Shown: positions 25,099 through 33,602 of the stretch, piece by piece
Position numbering within the stretch: position 1 is the first letter of the stretch
Layout of the letters: each line of letters opens with the position of its first letter
DNA from: Clostridia bacterium
GTDB taxonomy: Bacteria; Bacillota; Clostridia; Christensenellales; Aristaeellaceae
Reading direction: 5' to 3'
Assembly (NCBI GenBank): GCA_017550745.1
Contig: JAFZOG010000129.1
Span: 1 to 33,602 of the forward strand
Length of the DNA stretch: 33,602 bases
The notes under the pieces: model-generated
What the model was told of the DNA's origin: nothing
Database searches by the model: none
The model's input: the letters and a program-made list of their open reading frames with translations, nothing else
Made by a program: the position numbers and the translations under genes

Positions 25099-25587
25099 AT
25101 GACAGCTTTATATTCTGGCGATGAAATGAAACGTATGCGGCGCCGGGCCGCTTGGAGCGGGGCGGTGGCCTGGGGGCTGCTGGCCCTGGGCTGGGCAGCC
25201 TGCGCGGTTTTATGCTTTTTTGTGCGCACGGCCAACGCAAAGCGGATGCTGTTTCTCATCATTGGGCTGGCGACGGTATCCGGGTGGATGTTTATCCTGC
25301 TGCGGCAGTTGGTCTATGCCCCCGCCCATGCGGAGGCCCATCACATGGCGGGCATTTTGGCGGATGCGGCAGAGAAAGAGTATGAAGGAGAGCTTCGCGT
25401 CGCCCCCGGCGCGTTCCGTATCCCCAGGAGCATCACGGTCAGGAAAGCCAGCGTCCGGCAGGGCGAAGAGACTGTTTCCCTGAGCATCGACGCCAGCCTG
25501 GCCCGCTGCCTGCCGCCCGACGGAACCTGGGTGCGGGTAAAGGCCGTACGGAAATACATCACTGCGTTCGAGGTGCGCCATGGGTAA
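25099..25587 (+). CDS. Small membrane protein of unknown function
   Basis: A 162-residue protein I do not recognise. It has a basic N-terminus, two strong hydrophobic segments (about residues 19-43 and 50-70), then a soluble part of about 90 residues with many beta-type stretches (RVAPGAFRIPRSITVRKASV). The basic start suggests that both ends are inside or that the C-terminal part faces the cytoplasm. It starts 12 bases after the methyltransferase and overlaps the next gene by eight bases. The two are thus a translationally coupled pair. GAGAAGG at the end of the previous gene can serve as ribosome site. Confidence 0.75.
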   Translation: MTALYSGDEMKRMRRRAAWSGAVAWGLLALGWAACAVLCFFVRTANAKRMLFLIIGLATVSGWMFILLRQLVYAPAHAEAHHMAGILADAAEKEYEGELRVAPGAFRIPRSITVRKASVRQGEETVSLSIDASLARCLPPDGTWVRVKAVRKYITAFEVRHG

Positions 25588-26149
25588 GATCAAAGCATTC
25601 TTTTCGCTCATCCCGGCGCTCATCCTCTGGCTCATGCTGTCCGCGCTGGTGTGGGGTTTCGTGTTCACCCGCATCACCGACACCGATCCCGCCCATAAGC
25701 TGACCCTGTTTATCGACACGCAGGTGGCCGACGCCACAGCGCTGGCGGTGCGGCTGGAAGAGCATGTGGGCGGAAACATCCGGATGGTGAAGGTGCACCC
25801 CTTTACTTACGCCATGCTGGACGGGGAACAGCTGAAAGCCGCCGACCTGTTTATCATCCGGGCGGACCGCATGGAAACCTACGGGGACTGGCTGGCGCCT
25901 CTGCCGGAGGAAATGCGGGGGGAGGGGCCGGAATACCTCCGCGGCGGCGATGCCTGGGGGATCCTGGCATTTGACGCGGAAAGCAAGACCGGCCTCGCCG
26001 CCGATTGCGTCGCCTACCTGGTCCCCGGCGAGCCGGCATGGGATTATTATTTATGCTTCGGCAACCAGTCCCTCCATTTCCCGACGCAGCCGAACGCCGT
26101 GGACAGCGCCGCTGTGGACGCGGCGAAGCTGCTTCTCACCATGCGATGA
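25580..26149 (+). CDS. Membrane-anchored protein of unknown function
   Basis: A 189-residue protein with an N-terminal hydrophobic anchor (about residues 7-30: FFSLIPALILWLMLSALVW) and a soluble domain, probably outside the cell. The domain contains KLTLFIDTQVADATALAV and a FIIRADRMETYGDWLAPLP stretch. This faintly recalls the alternating strand-helix order of solute-binding proteins, but it is far too short for one. No cysteine lipobox is seen. It overlaps the preceding small membrane protein by eight bases and lies 16 bases before the galactanase, so it may be co-expressed with that secreted enzyme. Function unknown. Confidence 0.75.
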   Translation: MGKIKAFFSLIPALILWLMLSALVWGFVFTRITDTDPAHKLTLFIDTQVADATALAVRLEEHVGGNIRMVKVHPFTYAMLDGEQLKAADLFIIRADRMETYGDWLAPLPEEMRGEGPEYLRGGDAWGILAFDAESKTGLAADCVAYLVPGEPAWDYYLCFGNQSLHFPTQPNAVDSAAVDAAKLLLTMR

Positions 26150-26165
26150 ACAGGAGGATGCGCCT

Positions 26166-27902
26166 ATGAAGAAAATCTGGCTGGCCCTGCTGCTTCTGCT
26201 GATTCCCGTCCTGGCGGCGGCGGAAGATGGCATCTATGTGAAGCAGGTGGAGCATCTGCCAAAGGACTTCATCTTCGGCATGGACATTTCCAGCGTGATC
26301 GCCGAGGAAAACAGCGGCGTCATATATTACGATTTCGACGGGAACCGGCAGGATATTTTCAGGATCCTGGCGGACAACGGCATCACGCATATCCGCGTGC
26401 GGGTGTGGAACCATCCCTTTGACGCGGAAGGAAGGGGCTTTGGCGGCGGAAACTGCGACATCGAAAACGCCGTGCGCATCGGCAAACGCGCCGCAAAATA
26501 CGGCCTTAAGCTGATCGTGGACTTCCACTATTCCGATTTCTGGGCTGACCCCGGCAAGCAGATGGTTCCGCTGGCCTGGAAGGATATGGGCGCGGAAGAA
26601 AAGGCGGAGGCCCTGTACACGTATACAAAGGACTGCCTTACGCGGCTCCTCGGCGCGGGGGCGGACGTGGCCATGGTGCAGGTGGGCAACGAAACCACCT
26701 TAGGGCTCTGCGGGGAATATGACTGGGTCCATATCCAGCGGCTCATGAAAGCAGGGGTCCGGGCGGTGCGCGAAATCTGCCCGGAGGCGCTGGCCGCCCT
26801 GCATTTCACCGACCCCCAGAATACCGGGGACTTCCTTTGGTATGCTAAAACGCTGAGCGAATATGGGGTGGGTTACGACGTATTCGCCACCTCCTATTAT
26901 CCCTTCTGGCACGGCACGCTGGACAACCTGGCCCGGGCGCTTACCGAGATTGCCGAAACCTACGGCAAGCAAGTGATGGTGATGGAAACCTCCTGGCCCT
27001 ATACCGGCGAGGACACCGATTTTTCCGGGAACAGCGTCAGCGGCGACAGCCCGTCAATGCCTTATTCCGTCCAGGGCCAGATCAACAGCCTGCGGGACAT
27101 CACCGATACCATCGTGAACCGGGTCAAAAACGGCATCGGGGTGGTGTACTGGGAAGGGGCGTGGATCACCGTGGGCGGGGCGTCCCGGGAGGAAAACAGC
27201 AGGCTGTGGGAGGAATACGGCTCCGGCTGGGCCTCCAGCTGGGCCGCCGCTTACGACCCCGCAGACGCGGGCGTATACTACGGCGGCAGCGCGGTGGACA
27301 ACCAGGCGCTGTTTGACCCCCAGGGGCGTCCCCTGGAATCGCTGAAGGTGTTCAGCCGTATGCGCGATGGATACGGCCTGGCCGTTGAACCGGACGAACC
27401 GGAGGAAACAGAGGCCCCCGGCGAAGCGGAAGTCCAGGTCAATTACATCATCGACCCCAGCTTTGAGGACGGCGGGGAGGGGTGGATCTTCCGGGACCTG
27501 CGCCACGCCAGAGAGCTTTACGTGGAGGAGAAGCAGGCGGATTCCCTGACCGGCACAAAGCACGCCCATTTCTGGAGCGCGGAACCCAACAGCGTGGAGT
27601 TCATCCTGGAGCAGCAGGCAGCCGATCTTCCGGAAGGGACCTTCGCTTTCTCCATCTCCATCATGGGCGGCGACGCCGGGGACTACGAGGCTTATGCCTA
27701 TGTGAAGATCGACGGGGAAACCGTCGCCACCGCGCCGATGAAAATCACCTCCTGGAACAACTGGGACACCGGCGCCATTCCCGCGTTTTACCACCCCGCG
27801 GGAACCGAGGCCGCCGTGGGTGTATACGTGAAATGCCAGGGGAGGGGCACCGGCGCGTGGGGAAAGATCGACGACGCGCTGCTCACCCCGGTCACAGAAT
27901 GA
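26166..27902 (+). CDS. Secreted endo-beta-1,4-galactanase (GH53) with C-terminal binding module
   Basis: A 578-residue extracellular enzyme that should cut beta-1,4-galactan side chains of pectin or arabinogalactan. A signal peptide covers about residues 1-19 (cleavage after LAAA). The GH53 domain has FGMDISSVIAEE near its start, the acid/base glutamate E176 in QVGNE, and the nucleophile E274 in VMETSWP. An acidic, proline-rich linker (about 403-422) leads to a module at about 426-576 that begins NYIIDPSFE and contains WGKIDDALL, as in carbohydrate-binding modules; family CBM61, known from GH53 enzymes, is a reasonable guess. AGGAGG precedes the ATG. A sugar importer with its own promoter follows. 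Confidence 0.93.
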   Translation: MKKIWLALLLLLIPVLAAAEDGIYVKQVEHLPKDFIFGMDISSVIAEENSGVIYYDFDGNRQDIFRILADNGITHIRVRVWNHPFDAEGRGFGGGNCDIENAVRIGKRAAKYGLKLIVDFHYSDFWADPGKQMVPLAWKDMGAEEKAEALYTYTKDCLTRLLGAGADVAMVQVGNETTLGLCGEYDWVHIQRLMKAGVRAVREICPEALAALHFTDPQNTGDFLWYAKTLSEYGVGYDVFATSYYPFWHGTLDNLARALTEIAETYGKQVMVMETSWPYTGEDTDFSGNSVSGDSPSMPYSVQGQINSLRDITDTIVNRVKNGIGVVYWEGAWITVGGASREENSRLWEEYGSGWASSWAAAYDPADAGVYYGGSAVDNQALFDPQGRPLESLKVFSRMRDGYGLAVEPDEPEETEAPGEAEVQVNYIIDPSFEDGGEGWIFRDLRHARELYVEEKQADSLTGTKHAHFWSAEPNSVEFILEQQAADLPEGTFAFSISIMGGDAGDYEAYAYVKIDGETVATAPMKITSWNNWDTGAIPAFYHPAGTEAAVGVYVKCQGRGTGAWGKIDDALLTPVTE

Positions 27903-27907
27903 CGGGC

Positions 27908-28036
27908 CCACGGGCGAAGCCGTGGCGCGTGTCGGCAGGCCCCGAATGGGCGCACGGCTGGCAGCATGCCATAGTAACGAGGAGACCGGCGCGCAGCGCG
28001 GTCGGCCGTCCCGCCGACTCCCGAAAGGGCAGGCGG
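27908..28036. repeat. GC-rich hairpin cluster after the galactanase gene
   Basis: The gap 27903-28229 begins with a GC-rich, hairpin-packed stretch. CCACGG (27908-27913) pairs with 27920-27925, and GACCG..CGC (27984-27992, one bulged G) pairs with 27996-28003 around GCA. CCGCC (28011-28015) pairs with 28032-28036 and encloses CCC-GAAA-GGG (28020-28029). No T-tract follows. The short stems with GAA-type loops recall the elements at 46-297. The rest of the gap is AT-rich and holds the promoter of the importer. Confidence 0.55.
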
Positions 28037-28110
28037 CGGGCGTTATAGTTTAATGATGCTTTTTTATAAAAAATCCGTACATATTTCGTACAATTCAGCC
28101 GAATATCATC

Positions 28111-28139
28111 TTGACAAAACGATCAAAGAAAGGTAAAAT
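28111..28139 (+). promoter_or_regulatory. Promoter of the sugar importer operon
   Basis: Consensus TTGACA at 28111-28116 and TAAAAT at 28134-28139 with a 17-base spacer, 90 bases before the binding-protein gene. CGTACA occurs twice upstream (28076-28081 and 28087-28092) and could be a regulator site. I saw no convincing catabolite-repression (cre) site. Confidence 0.8.
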
Positions 28140-28229
28140 TATTTCCGAATAAGGACCAAATTTGTCTGTGCCGCGGCTGCCCGCGGAGATGTTTGGCCTG
28201 AAAATCGGATATGAAAGGATGAACGTACC

Positions 28230-29717
28230 ATGAAAAAACTTCTGGCGATTGCTCTGGCTTTGGTCATGGCGCTGTCCCTGATGGGCACCGCGCTGGCGAG
28301 CGACCTGGCCGGCACCTATGACATCAAGATCTGGGTGGCTGAAAAGGCCGTTGACCTGACCAAACAGCAGATCGAAGACTTCAATGCGTCCAACGAACTG
28401 GGCATCGTGTTCAACGCCACGGTGGAGCCTGTTTCCGAAGCTGACGCCGCCACCAATATGATTACCGACGTGGAAGCCGGCGGCGACATTTACTGCTTCG
28501 CGCAGGATCAGTTCGCCCGCCTGGTGCAGGCCGGCGCGCTGGCGAAGCTGGGCAAGAAGGCCGCTGAAACCGTGACCGCCAACAACGACGCGGGCACCGT
28601 GGCCGCCGCCACCTCCGGCGACACCCTGTACGCCTACCCCCTGACCAGCGACAACGGCTACTTCATGTACTATGACAAGTCCGTCATCCCCGAAGAGGAC
28701 GTGGATTCCCTGGAAGCCCTGATCGCCGACTGCGAGAAGGCCCAGAAGTATTTCGCCATGGAAACCAACACCTCCGCCTGGTACGCCGCCGCCTTCTTCT
28801 TCGGCACCGGCTGCGTGTCTGAATGGATCACCGACAACGACGGCTCCTTCATCGAAGTGCACGATACCTTCAACAGCCCCCAGGGCCTCATCGCCGCCAA
28901 GGGCATGAAGAAGCTGGTGGATTCTCCCTTCAGCCTGAGCAGCTCCCAGGCTGACGCTTTCGCCTCCGACGCCGCTGTGGTGGTGACCGGTATCTGGGCC
29001 TATGAAGACATCGCCAAGATGCTGGGCGACAACATGGGCGTGACCGACCTGCCCTCCTTCGAAGTGGACGGCCAGACGTACCACATCGGTTCCTTCAACG
29101 GCTGCAAGCTGCTGGGCGTCAAGCCCCAGGAAGACGCCCTGAAGGCCGCCGCCCTGCACCAGCTGGCCCAGTACCTGACCGGCGAAAAGTGCCAGATGGA
29201 GCGCTTTGAAGCCCTGTCCTGGGGCCCCTCCAACGTGGCCGCCCAGGCCTCCGAAGCCGTGCAGGCCAACCCCGGCCTGGCCGCCCTCATCAAGCAGGCG
29301 CCCTATTCTGTGCCCCAGGGCCAGATCCACGGCTCCTGGTGGGACATCGCCAAGGTCATCGCTGACGACGTGAAGGCCGCCACCGACGAAGCGGGCCTGC
29401 AGGCCGCTCTGGACAGCTACACCGACAAGATCGCTTCCCTGTTCACCATGAGCGACGACGTGAAGTTCGGCTGGACACTGATCGGCGCTGTGAACGGCTC
29501 CATGTGGGACAAGGACTTCCCCATGACCAAGATCTCCGCTTCCGAATGGAAGACCGACGAAGCCTACGCCATGGAAGCCGGCACTGAATTCAAAGTGCGC
29601 CAGGGCCTGAGCTGGGACAACAACTTCCCCGCCGACAACTTCAAGGTAGAAGAAGCGGGCACCTATTTCGTGGTGTTCAACGAGAGCACCGGCGAAGTTT
29701 CCCTGTCCGCCGAATAA
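28230..29717 (+). CDS. Extracellular sugar-binding protein with C-terminal SusE/F-like module
   Basis: A 495-residue substrate-binding protein for a CUT1 sugar importer. A signal peptide covers about residues 1-24 (ALA-S type site); no lipobox cysteine is present, unusual for a Gram-positive binding protein. The solute-binding fold spans about 30-405. From about 411 an extra beta-rich module begins: FGWTLIGAVNGSMWDKDFPM, then FKVRQGLSWDNNF and GTYFVVFNESTGEVSLS. This pattern is like the starch-binding repeats of SusE/SusF proteins. The module might hold the protein on polysaccharide or on the cell surface. Codon use is strongly biased to C/G-ending codons, as for a highly expressed gene. The ligand could be galacto- or malto-oligosaccharide. 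Confidence 0.85.
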   Translation: MKKLLAIALALVMALSLMGTALASDLAGTYDIKIWVAEKAVDLTKQQIEDFNASNELGIVFNATVEPVSEADAATNMITDVEAGGDIYCFAQDQFARLVQAGALAKLGKKAAETVTANNDAGTVAAATSGDTLYAYPLTSDNGYFMYYDKSVIPEEDVDSLEALIADCEKAQKYFAMETNTSAWYAAAFFFGTGCVSEWITDNDGSFIEVHDTFNSPQGLIAAKGMKKLVDSPFSLSSSQADAFASDAAVVVTGIWAYEDIAKMLGDNMGVTDLPSFEVDGQTYHIGSFNGCKLLGVKPQEDALKAAALHQLAQYLTGEKCQMERFEALSWGPSNVAAQASEAVQANPGLAALIKQAPYSVPQGQIHGSWWDIAKVIADDVKAATDEAGLQAALDSYTDKIASLFTMSDDVKFGWTLIGAVNGSMWDKDFPMTKISASEWKTDEAYAMEAGTEFKVRQGLSWDNNFPADNFKVEEAGTYFVVFNESTGEVSLSAE

Positions 29718-29769
29718 TCAAAGGGAAATTGCTTGATTAAAACCTAATCCAGCAATCGGAAAACCGGAA

Positions 29770-29805
29770 GGGCCGGAACCAATCCCGATTGGTTCCGGCC
29801 CTTTT
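29770..29805 (+). terminator. Strong hairpin between binding protein and permease
   Basis: GGGCCGGAACCAATC at 29770-29784 pairs perfectly with 29787-29801 (15 bp), followed by TTTT. It ends 22 bases before the permease start. Such an internal terminator allows more binding protein than permease from one promoter. Confidence 0.88.
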
Positions 29806-29827
29806 CATAAAGGAGTGGAGCGAGGGC

Positions 29828-31369
29828 ATGAAAACGTATTCTGACCTTGAATTCCTCAAGCTGACAAAGTTCGAGAAATTCAAGTATAAATTTCTGAGCT
29901 TCTTCGCCGGGATCCCAAAGGCCCTGCTGAACCTGCTGCTGGCCCTGTGGAACCTGATCAAAGGCGCGGGCGTGAAAATCGGAAAGGAAATCGCCGACAT
30001 CTGTTCCACGTTCGTCCACGGCGACTGGAAGACCAAGCTGTCCTTTGTGGTGATGGGCTTTGGCTGCCTGGCGCGGGGACAGATCCTGCGGGGCATCCTG
30101 TTCCTGGTGTTTGAAATCGTGTTTATCGGCTACATGCTGCTGGCGGGCGGCTACTGGCTTTCCATGCTGCCCAGCCTGGGCCTGCAGGGGCCGACCAAGG
30201 AATACAATGAGATCCTGGACGTGGAAGTGACGGCTTTCCACGACAATTCCTTCAAGATCCTGCTGTACGGCGTGCTGACCATGTTCTTCATCGTGGCCTT
30301 CATTTACACCTGGCGGCAGAACGTGAAGCAGAACCAGCTGGCCGAAAAGATCCTGGCCTCCGGCAAAAAGCTGCGCTCCGGCAAGGACGACCTGCGTTCC
30401 CTGGTGGACGACCAGTTCCATAAGACCCTGCTGGCCCTGCCGCTGACGGGCATCCTGCTCTTTACGGTGCTGCCCATCCTGTTCATGATCCTGGTGGCCT
30501 TTACCAACTACGACGGCACCCACAACGGCTATACCAACAACCTGTTCACCTGGGTGGGGATGGATAACTTCAACACCATGCTCTCCTGGACGTCCGGCAG
30601 CGGCGGCAGCACCCAGTCCTATTCCGCCACCTTCGGCGAGGTGCTGGTGTGGACGCTGATCTGGGCCTTTTTCGCCACCTTCACCAACTATTTCCTGGGC
30701 ATGTTCGTGGCCATGGCCATCAACAAGAAGGGCATCAGGCTGAAGAAGGTATGGCGCACCATTTTGGTTTTGACCATCGCCATCCCCCAGTTTATCTCCC
30801 TCCTGTACGTTTCCAAGATGTTCGCCAAGAACGGCATCGTGAACGGCTTCCTCATGAGCATGGGATGGATCCAGCAGGCCCTGCCCTTCTGGGAAGATCC
30901 CACCTGGGCGCGGGTGACGGTGGTGCTGATCAACATCTGGATCGGCATTCCGTACCTCATGCTGATCGCCACGGGCATCCTGATGAACATCCCCGCCGAC
31001 CTGTATGAGTCCGCCCGCATCGACGGCGCGAATCCCTGGCAGCAGTACACCAAGATCACCCTGCCCTACATGCTGTTCGTGACCGGCCCGTACCTGCTCA
31101 CCAGCTTTACCGGCAACATGAACAACTTCAACGTCATTTACCTGCTCACCGGCGGCGCGCCCAACAACCCGGCGGCATCCTCGGCGGCGGGCAGCGTGGG
31201 CTACACCGACCTGCTGATCACCTGGCTGTTCAAGATCACCACCGGCGCGGAGAGCCAGTATTACCTGGCGTCCGTGGTGGGCATCCTGGTGTTCGTGGTG
31301 GTAGCGCTGATTTCGTTGGTGGTCTACAACGTGCTGCCGTCCATCAAGAATGAGGAGGATTTCCAGTGA
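29828..31369 (+). CDS. Sugar ABC transporter permease, MalF/GanP-like
   Basis: A 513-residue inner-membrane permease of the CUT1 (binding-protein-dependent) family. Its N-terminal part is extended: residues about 1-190 contain an amphipathic stretch and two to three hydrophobic segments before the core, as in MalF-type rather than short permeases. The core carries LVAFTNYDGTHNGYTNNL and, toward the C-terminus, the ATPase-contact EAA loop ESARIDGANPWQQYTKITLP. The ATG at 29828 follows AGGAGTGGAGCGAGG. The stop overlaps the start of the second permease. Close relatives transport maltodextrin or beta-1,4-galactooligosaccharides; the nearby galactanase favours the latter. Confidence 0.93.
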   Translation: MKTYSDLEFLKLTKFEKFKYKFLSFFAGIPKALLNLLLALWNLIKGAGVKIGKEIADICSTFVHGDWKTKLSFVVMGFGCLARGQILRGILFLVFEIVFIGYMLLAGGYWLSMLPSLGLQGPTKEYNEILDVEVTAFHDNSFKILLYGVLTMFFIVAFIYTWRQNVKQNQLAEKILASGKKLRSGKDDLRSLVDDQFHKTLLALPLTGILLFTVLPILFMILVAFTNYDGTHNGYTNNLFTWVGMDNFNTMLSWTSGSGGSTQSYSATFGEVLVWTLIWAFFATFTNYFLGMFVAMAINKKGIRLKKVWRTILVLTIAIPQFISLLYVSKMFAKNGIVNGFLMSMGWIQQALPFWEDPTWARVTVVLINIWIGIPYLMLIATGILMNIPADLYESARIDGANPWQQYTKITLPYMLFVTGPYLLTSFTGNMNNFNVIYLLTGGAPNNPAASSAAGSVGYTDLLITWLFKITTGAESQYYLASVVGILVFVVVALISLVVYNVLPSIKNEEDFQ

Positions 31370-32259
31370 TGAGCCAACAGAATGCGATTGCGTCCTCCGG
31401 CCCGGTGAAGAAGCACATGGGCTTGCGCGCCTCCCGCGCGTTGGGCAACACGGCCATATATGTCCTTTTGATCGTGGTCAGCGCCATCTGGCTGATCCCC
31501 TTCATCTGCATCCTGCTGCAGTCCTTCCGCGTGGAAAGCACCTGGCAGGTGGGCTACGTGATCCCGCAGCAGTGGGGCCTGGACAATTATAAAAACCTGT
31601 TTGAAACGGATTTCCCCCGCTGGTATATGAACACCTTCATCGCGGCCCTGTGCACCGCCGCGCTGCAGACCATCATCGTGCTGTGCATGAGCTACACCCT
31701 CTCCCGCTTCCGCTTCAAGATGCGCAACGGCCTCATGCGGTTCATGCTGATCCTGGGCATGTTCCCCGGGATGCTGACCATGATCATCCTCTACCGCGTT
31801 TTGAAAGACCTTGGCATGACCCAGGCCAACGCCCTGCCCGGCCTGATCCTGGTCTACGTGGCCTCCTCCGGCATGGGCTATTACGTCAGCAAGGGCTTCT
31901 TTGACACCATTCCCAAGTCCCTGGACGAGGCGGCGAGGGTGGACGGGGCGACCCGCTTCCAGATCCTGAAAAAGATCATCCTGCCCCTGTCCAAGCCCAT
32001 CGTGATCTACACCGTGCTGACCGCCTTCATGGGCCCCTGGGGCGACTTCGTGTTCGCCCGCTACATCGCCTTCGGCTCCTCCGCGGGCAGCAACGTGGCC
32101 GTGGGCCTTTACAACTGGCTGAGCAAGGACCAGATCAACACCCGCTATACCATGTTCTGCGCGGGCGGCGTGCTGGTAGCCGTACCGGTCACGATCCTGT
32201 TCATGTGCCTGCAGAAGTACTACGTTGAGGGCGTCACGGGCGGCGCGGTAAAAGGCTAA
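31369..32259 (+). CDS. Sugar ABC transporter permease, MalG/GanQ-like
   Basis: The second membrane subunit of the importer, 296 residues with six predicted membrane segments. The EAA loop that docks the ATPase is DEAARVDGATRFQILKKIILP. The ATG at 31369 shares its A with the stop codon of the first permease; a GTG three bases earlier is an alternative, and AGGAGG at 31352-31357 fits either. Together the two permeases form the heterodimeric channel. Confidence 0.94.
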   Translation: MSQQNAIASSGPVKKHMGLRASRALGNTAIYVLLIVVSAIWLIPFICILLQSFRVESTWQVGYVIPQQWGLDNYKNLFETDFPRWYMNTFIAALCTAALQTIIVLCMSYTLSRFRFKMRNGLMRFMLILGMFPGMLTMIILYRVLKDLGMTQANALPGLILVYVASSGMGYYVSKGFFDTIPKSLDEAARVDGATRFQILKKIILPLSKPIVIYTVLTAFMGPWGDFVFARYIAFGSSAGSNVAVGLYNWLSKDQINTRYTMFCAGGVLVAVPVTILFMCLQKYYVEGVTGGAVKG

Positions 32260-32281
32260 TTAGGAAGGAGAGAAAACGCAT

Positions 32282-33409
<1,128 letters not shown>

Positions 33410-33416
33410 TTTTAAA

Positions 33417-33456
33417 TGCGAATGAAAATGGAATACCGATTCCATTTTCATTCGCA
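33417..33456. repeat. Perfect 18-bp inverted repeat after the importer operon
   Basis: TGCGAATGAAAATGGAAT (33417-33434) pairs perfectly with 33439-33456 around a four-base loop. No T-tract follows, unlike the next hairpin. It may act as a terminator helper or protect the mRNA end; a protein-binding site is also possible. Confidence 0.7.
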
Positions 33457-33464
33457 GGCTTTCG

Positions 33465-33492
33465 AAAAAGGTCGCCAATGGCGGCCTTTTTT
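33465..33492 (+). terminator. Terminator of the importer operon
   Basis: AAAGG-T-CGCC (about 33467-33476) pairs with GGCG-G-CCTTT around AAT, followed by a T-run to 33492. It lies directly behind the 18-bp inverted repeat. Confidence 0.8.
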
Positions 33493-33517
33493 GATATAAT
33501 AGGGATGGGTGATAAAA

Positions 33518-33602
33518 GTGCTAACGAAAGAACACAAGAAATGCTTTGCCTACTATGATTGTGTTCTTTGTCCGAACTGCCAGGTATTAAGCTATTCTAC
33601 CA
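33518..33602 (+). pseudogene. Fragment of an IS1182-like transposase (cut by window end)
   Basis: The last 28 readable codons include YYDCVLCPNCQVLSYST. This matches a conserved cysteine-containing stretch that, from memory, lies in the interior of IS1182-family transposases, well after the N-terminal third. Here it begins right after a GTG with an in-frame stop at 33500, so the N-terminal part is missing. This points to a truncated or rearranged insertion-sequence remnant rather than a full gene. The frame continues out of the window. A TATAAT at 33495-33500 may be chance. Confidence 0.6.

Noticed and set aside
28111-28127. Catabolite-repression (cre) site at the importer promoter
   Set aside because: The AAAACGAT stretch has the central CG, but too many cre positions mismatch.

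Overview
The window looks like a chromosomal segment of a Gram-positive, Clostridia-type member of the Bacillota, probably uncultured. This is inference from gene content: RadA next to a YacL-type PIN/TRAM protein, an argC-(GNAT)-argJ-argB-argD operon, a monoderm-type capsule/exopolysaccharide locus with a TagB/TagF-type polymerase, and a CUT1 sugar importer with an MsmK-type ATPase. AGGAGG-like ribosome sites and sigma-A-type promoters fit. All genes I support are on the + strand. I saw no tRNA, rRNA or CRISPR array.

Layout. (1) 1-432: a gene-free stretch full of perfect hairpins, then the radA promoter. (2) 433-2742: radA and the PIN/TRAM gene, separated by a terminator-like hairpin. (3) 2827-7675: an arginine operon with a near-consensus promoter that overlaps an inverted repeat, closed by a strong terminator. 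A small GNAT enzyme sits between argC and argJ and may supply N-acetylglutamate. (4) 7740-23767: a polysaccharide locus. It has a long structured leader, a GT4 glycosyltransferase, a membrane metallophosphoesterase, two overlapping Wzz-like co-polymerases, an acyltransferase, a Wzy-like polymerase/ligase, a CDP-glycerol-type phosphotransferase, a GT4, a GT2 and a Wzx-like flippase. A separate promoter then drives a polysaccharide pyruvyltransferase and an FrhB-type iron-sulfur protein. (5) 23986-26149: an RNA methyltransferase and two unknown membrane proteins. (6) 26166-33409: a secreted GH53 galactanase, then a sugar-binding protein, two permeases and an ATPase. (7) 33410-33602: tandem hairpins/terminator and the cut end of an IS1182-like transposase.

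The most interesting object is the second co-polymerase (11800-13608). It is a Wzz-like membrane protein with a cytoplasmic C-terminal domain that reads as a GGDEF fold in which the metal-binding, guanine-binding, signature and I-site residues are all replaced. The neighbouring co-polymerase lacks this domain, and no tyrosine kinase or phosphatase is present. This suggests chain-length or export control through a dead cyclase-type domain. Other items worth following are the branched hairpin element at 46-171, the polysaccharide leader RNA, a sugar-binding protein with no lipobox but a C-terminal SusE/SusF-like module, and the GNAT in the arginine operon.
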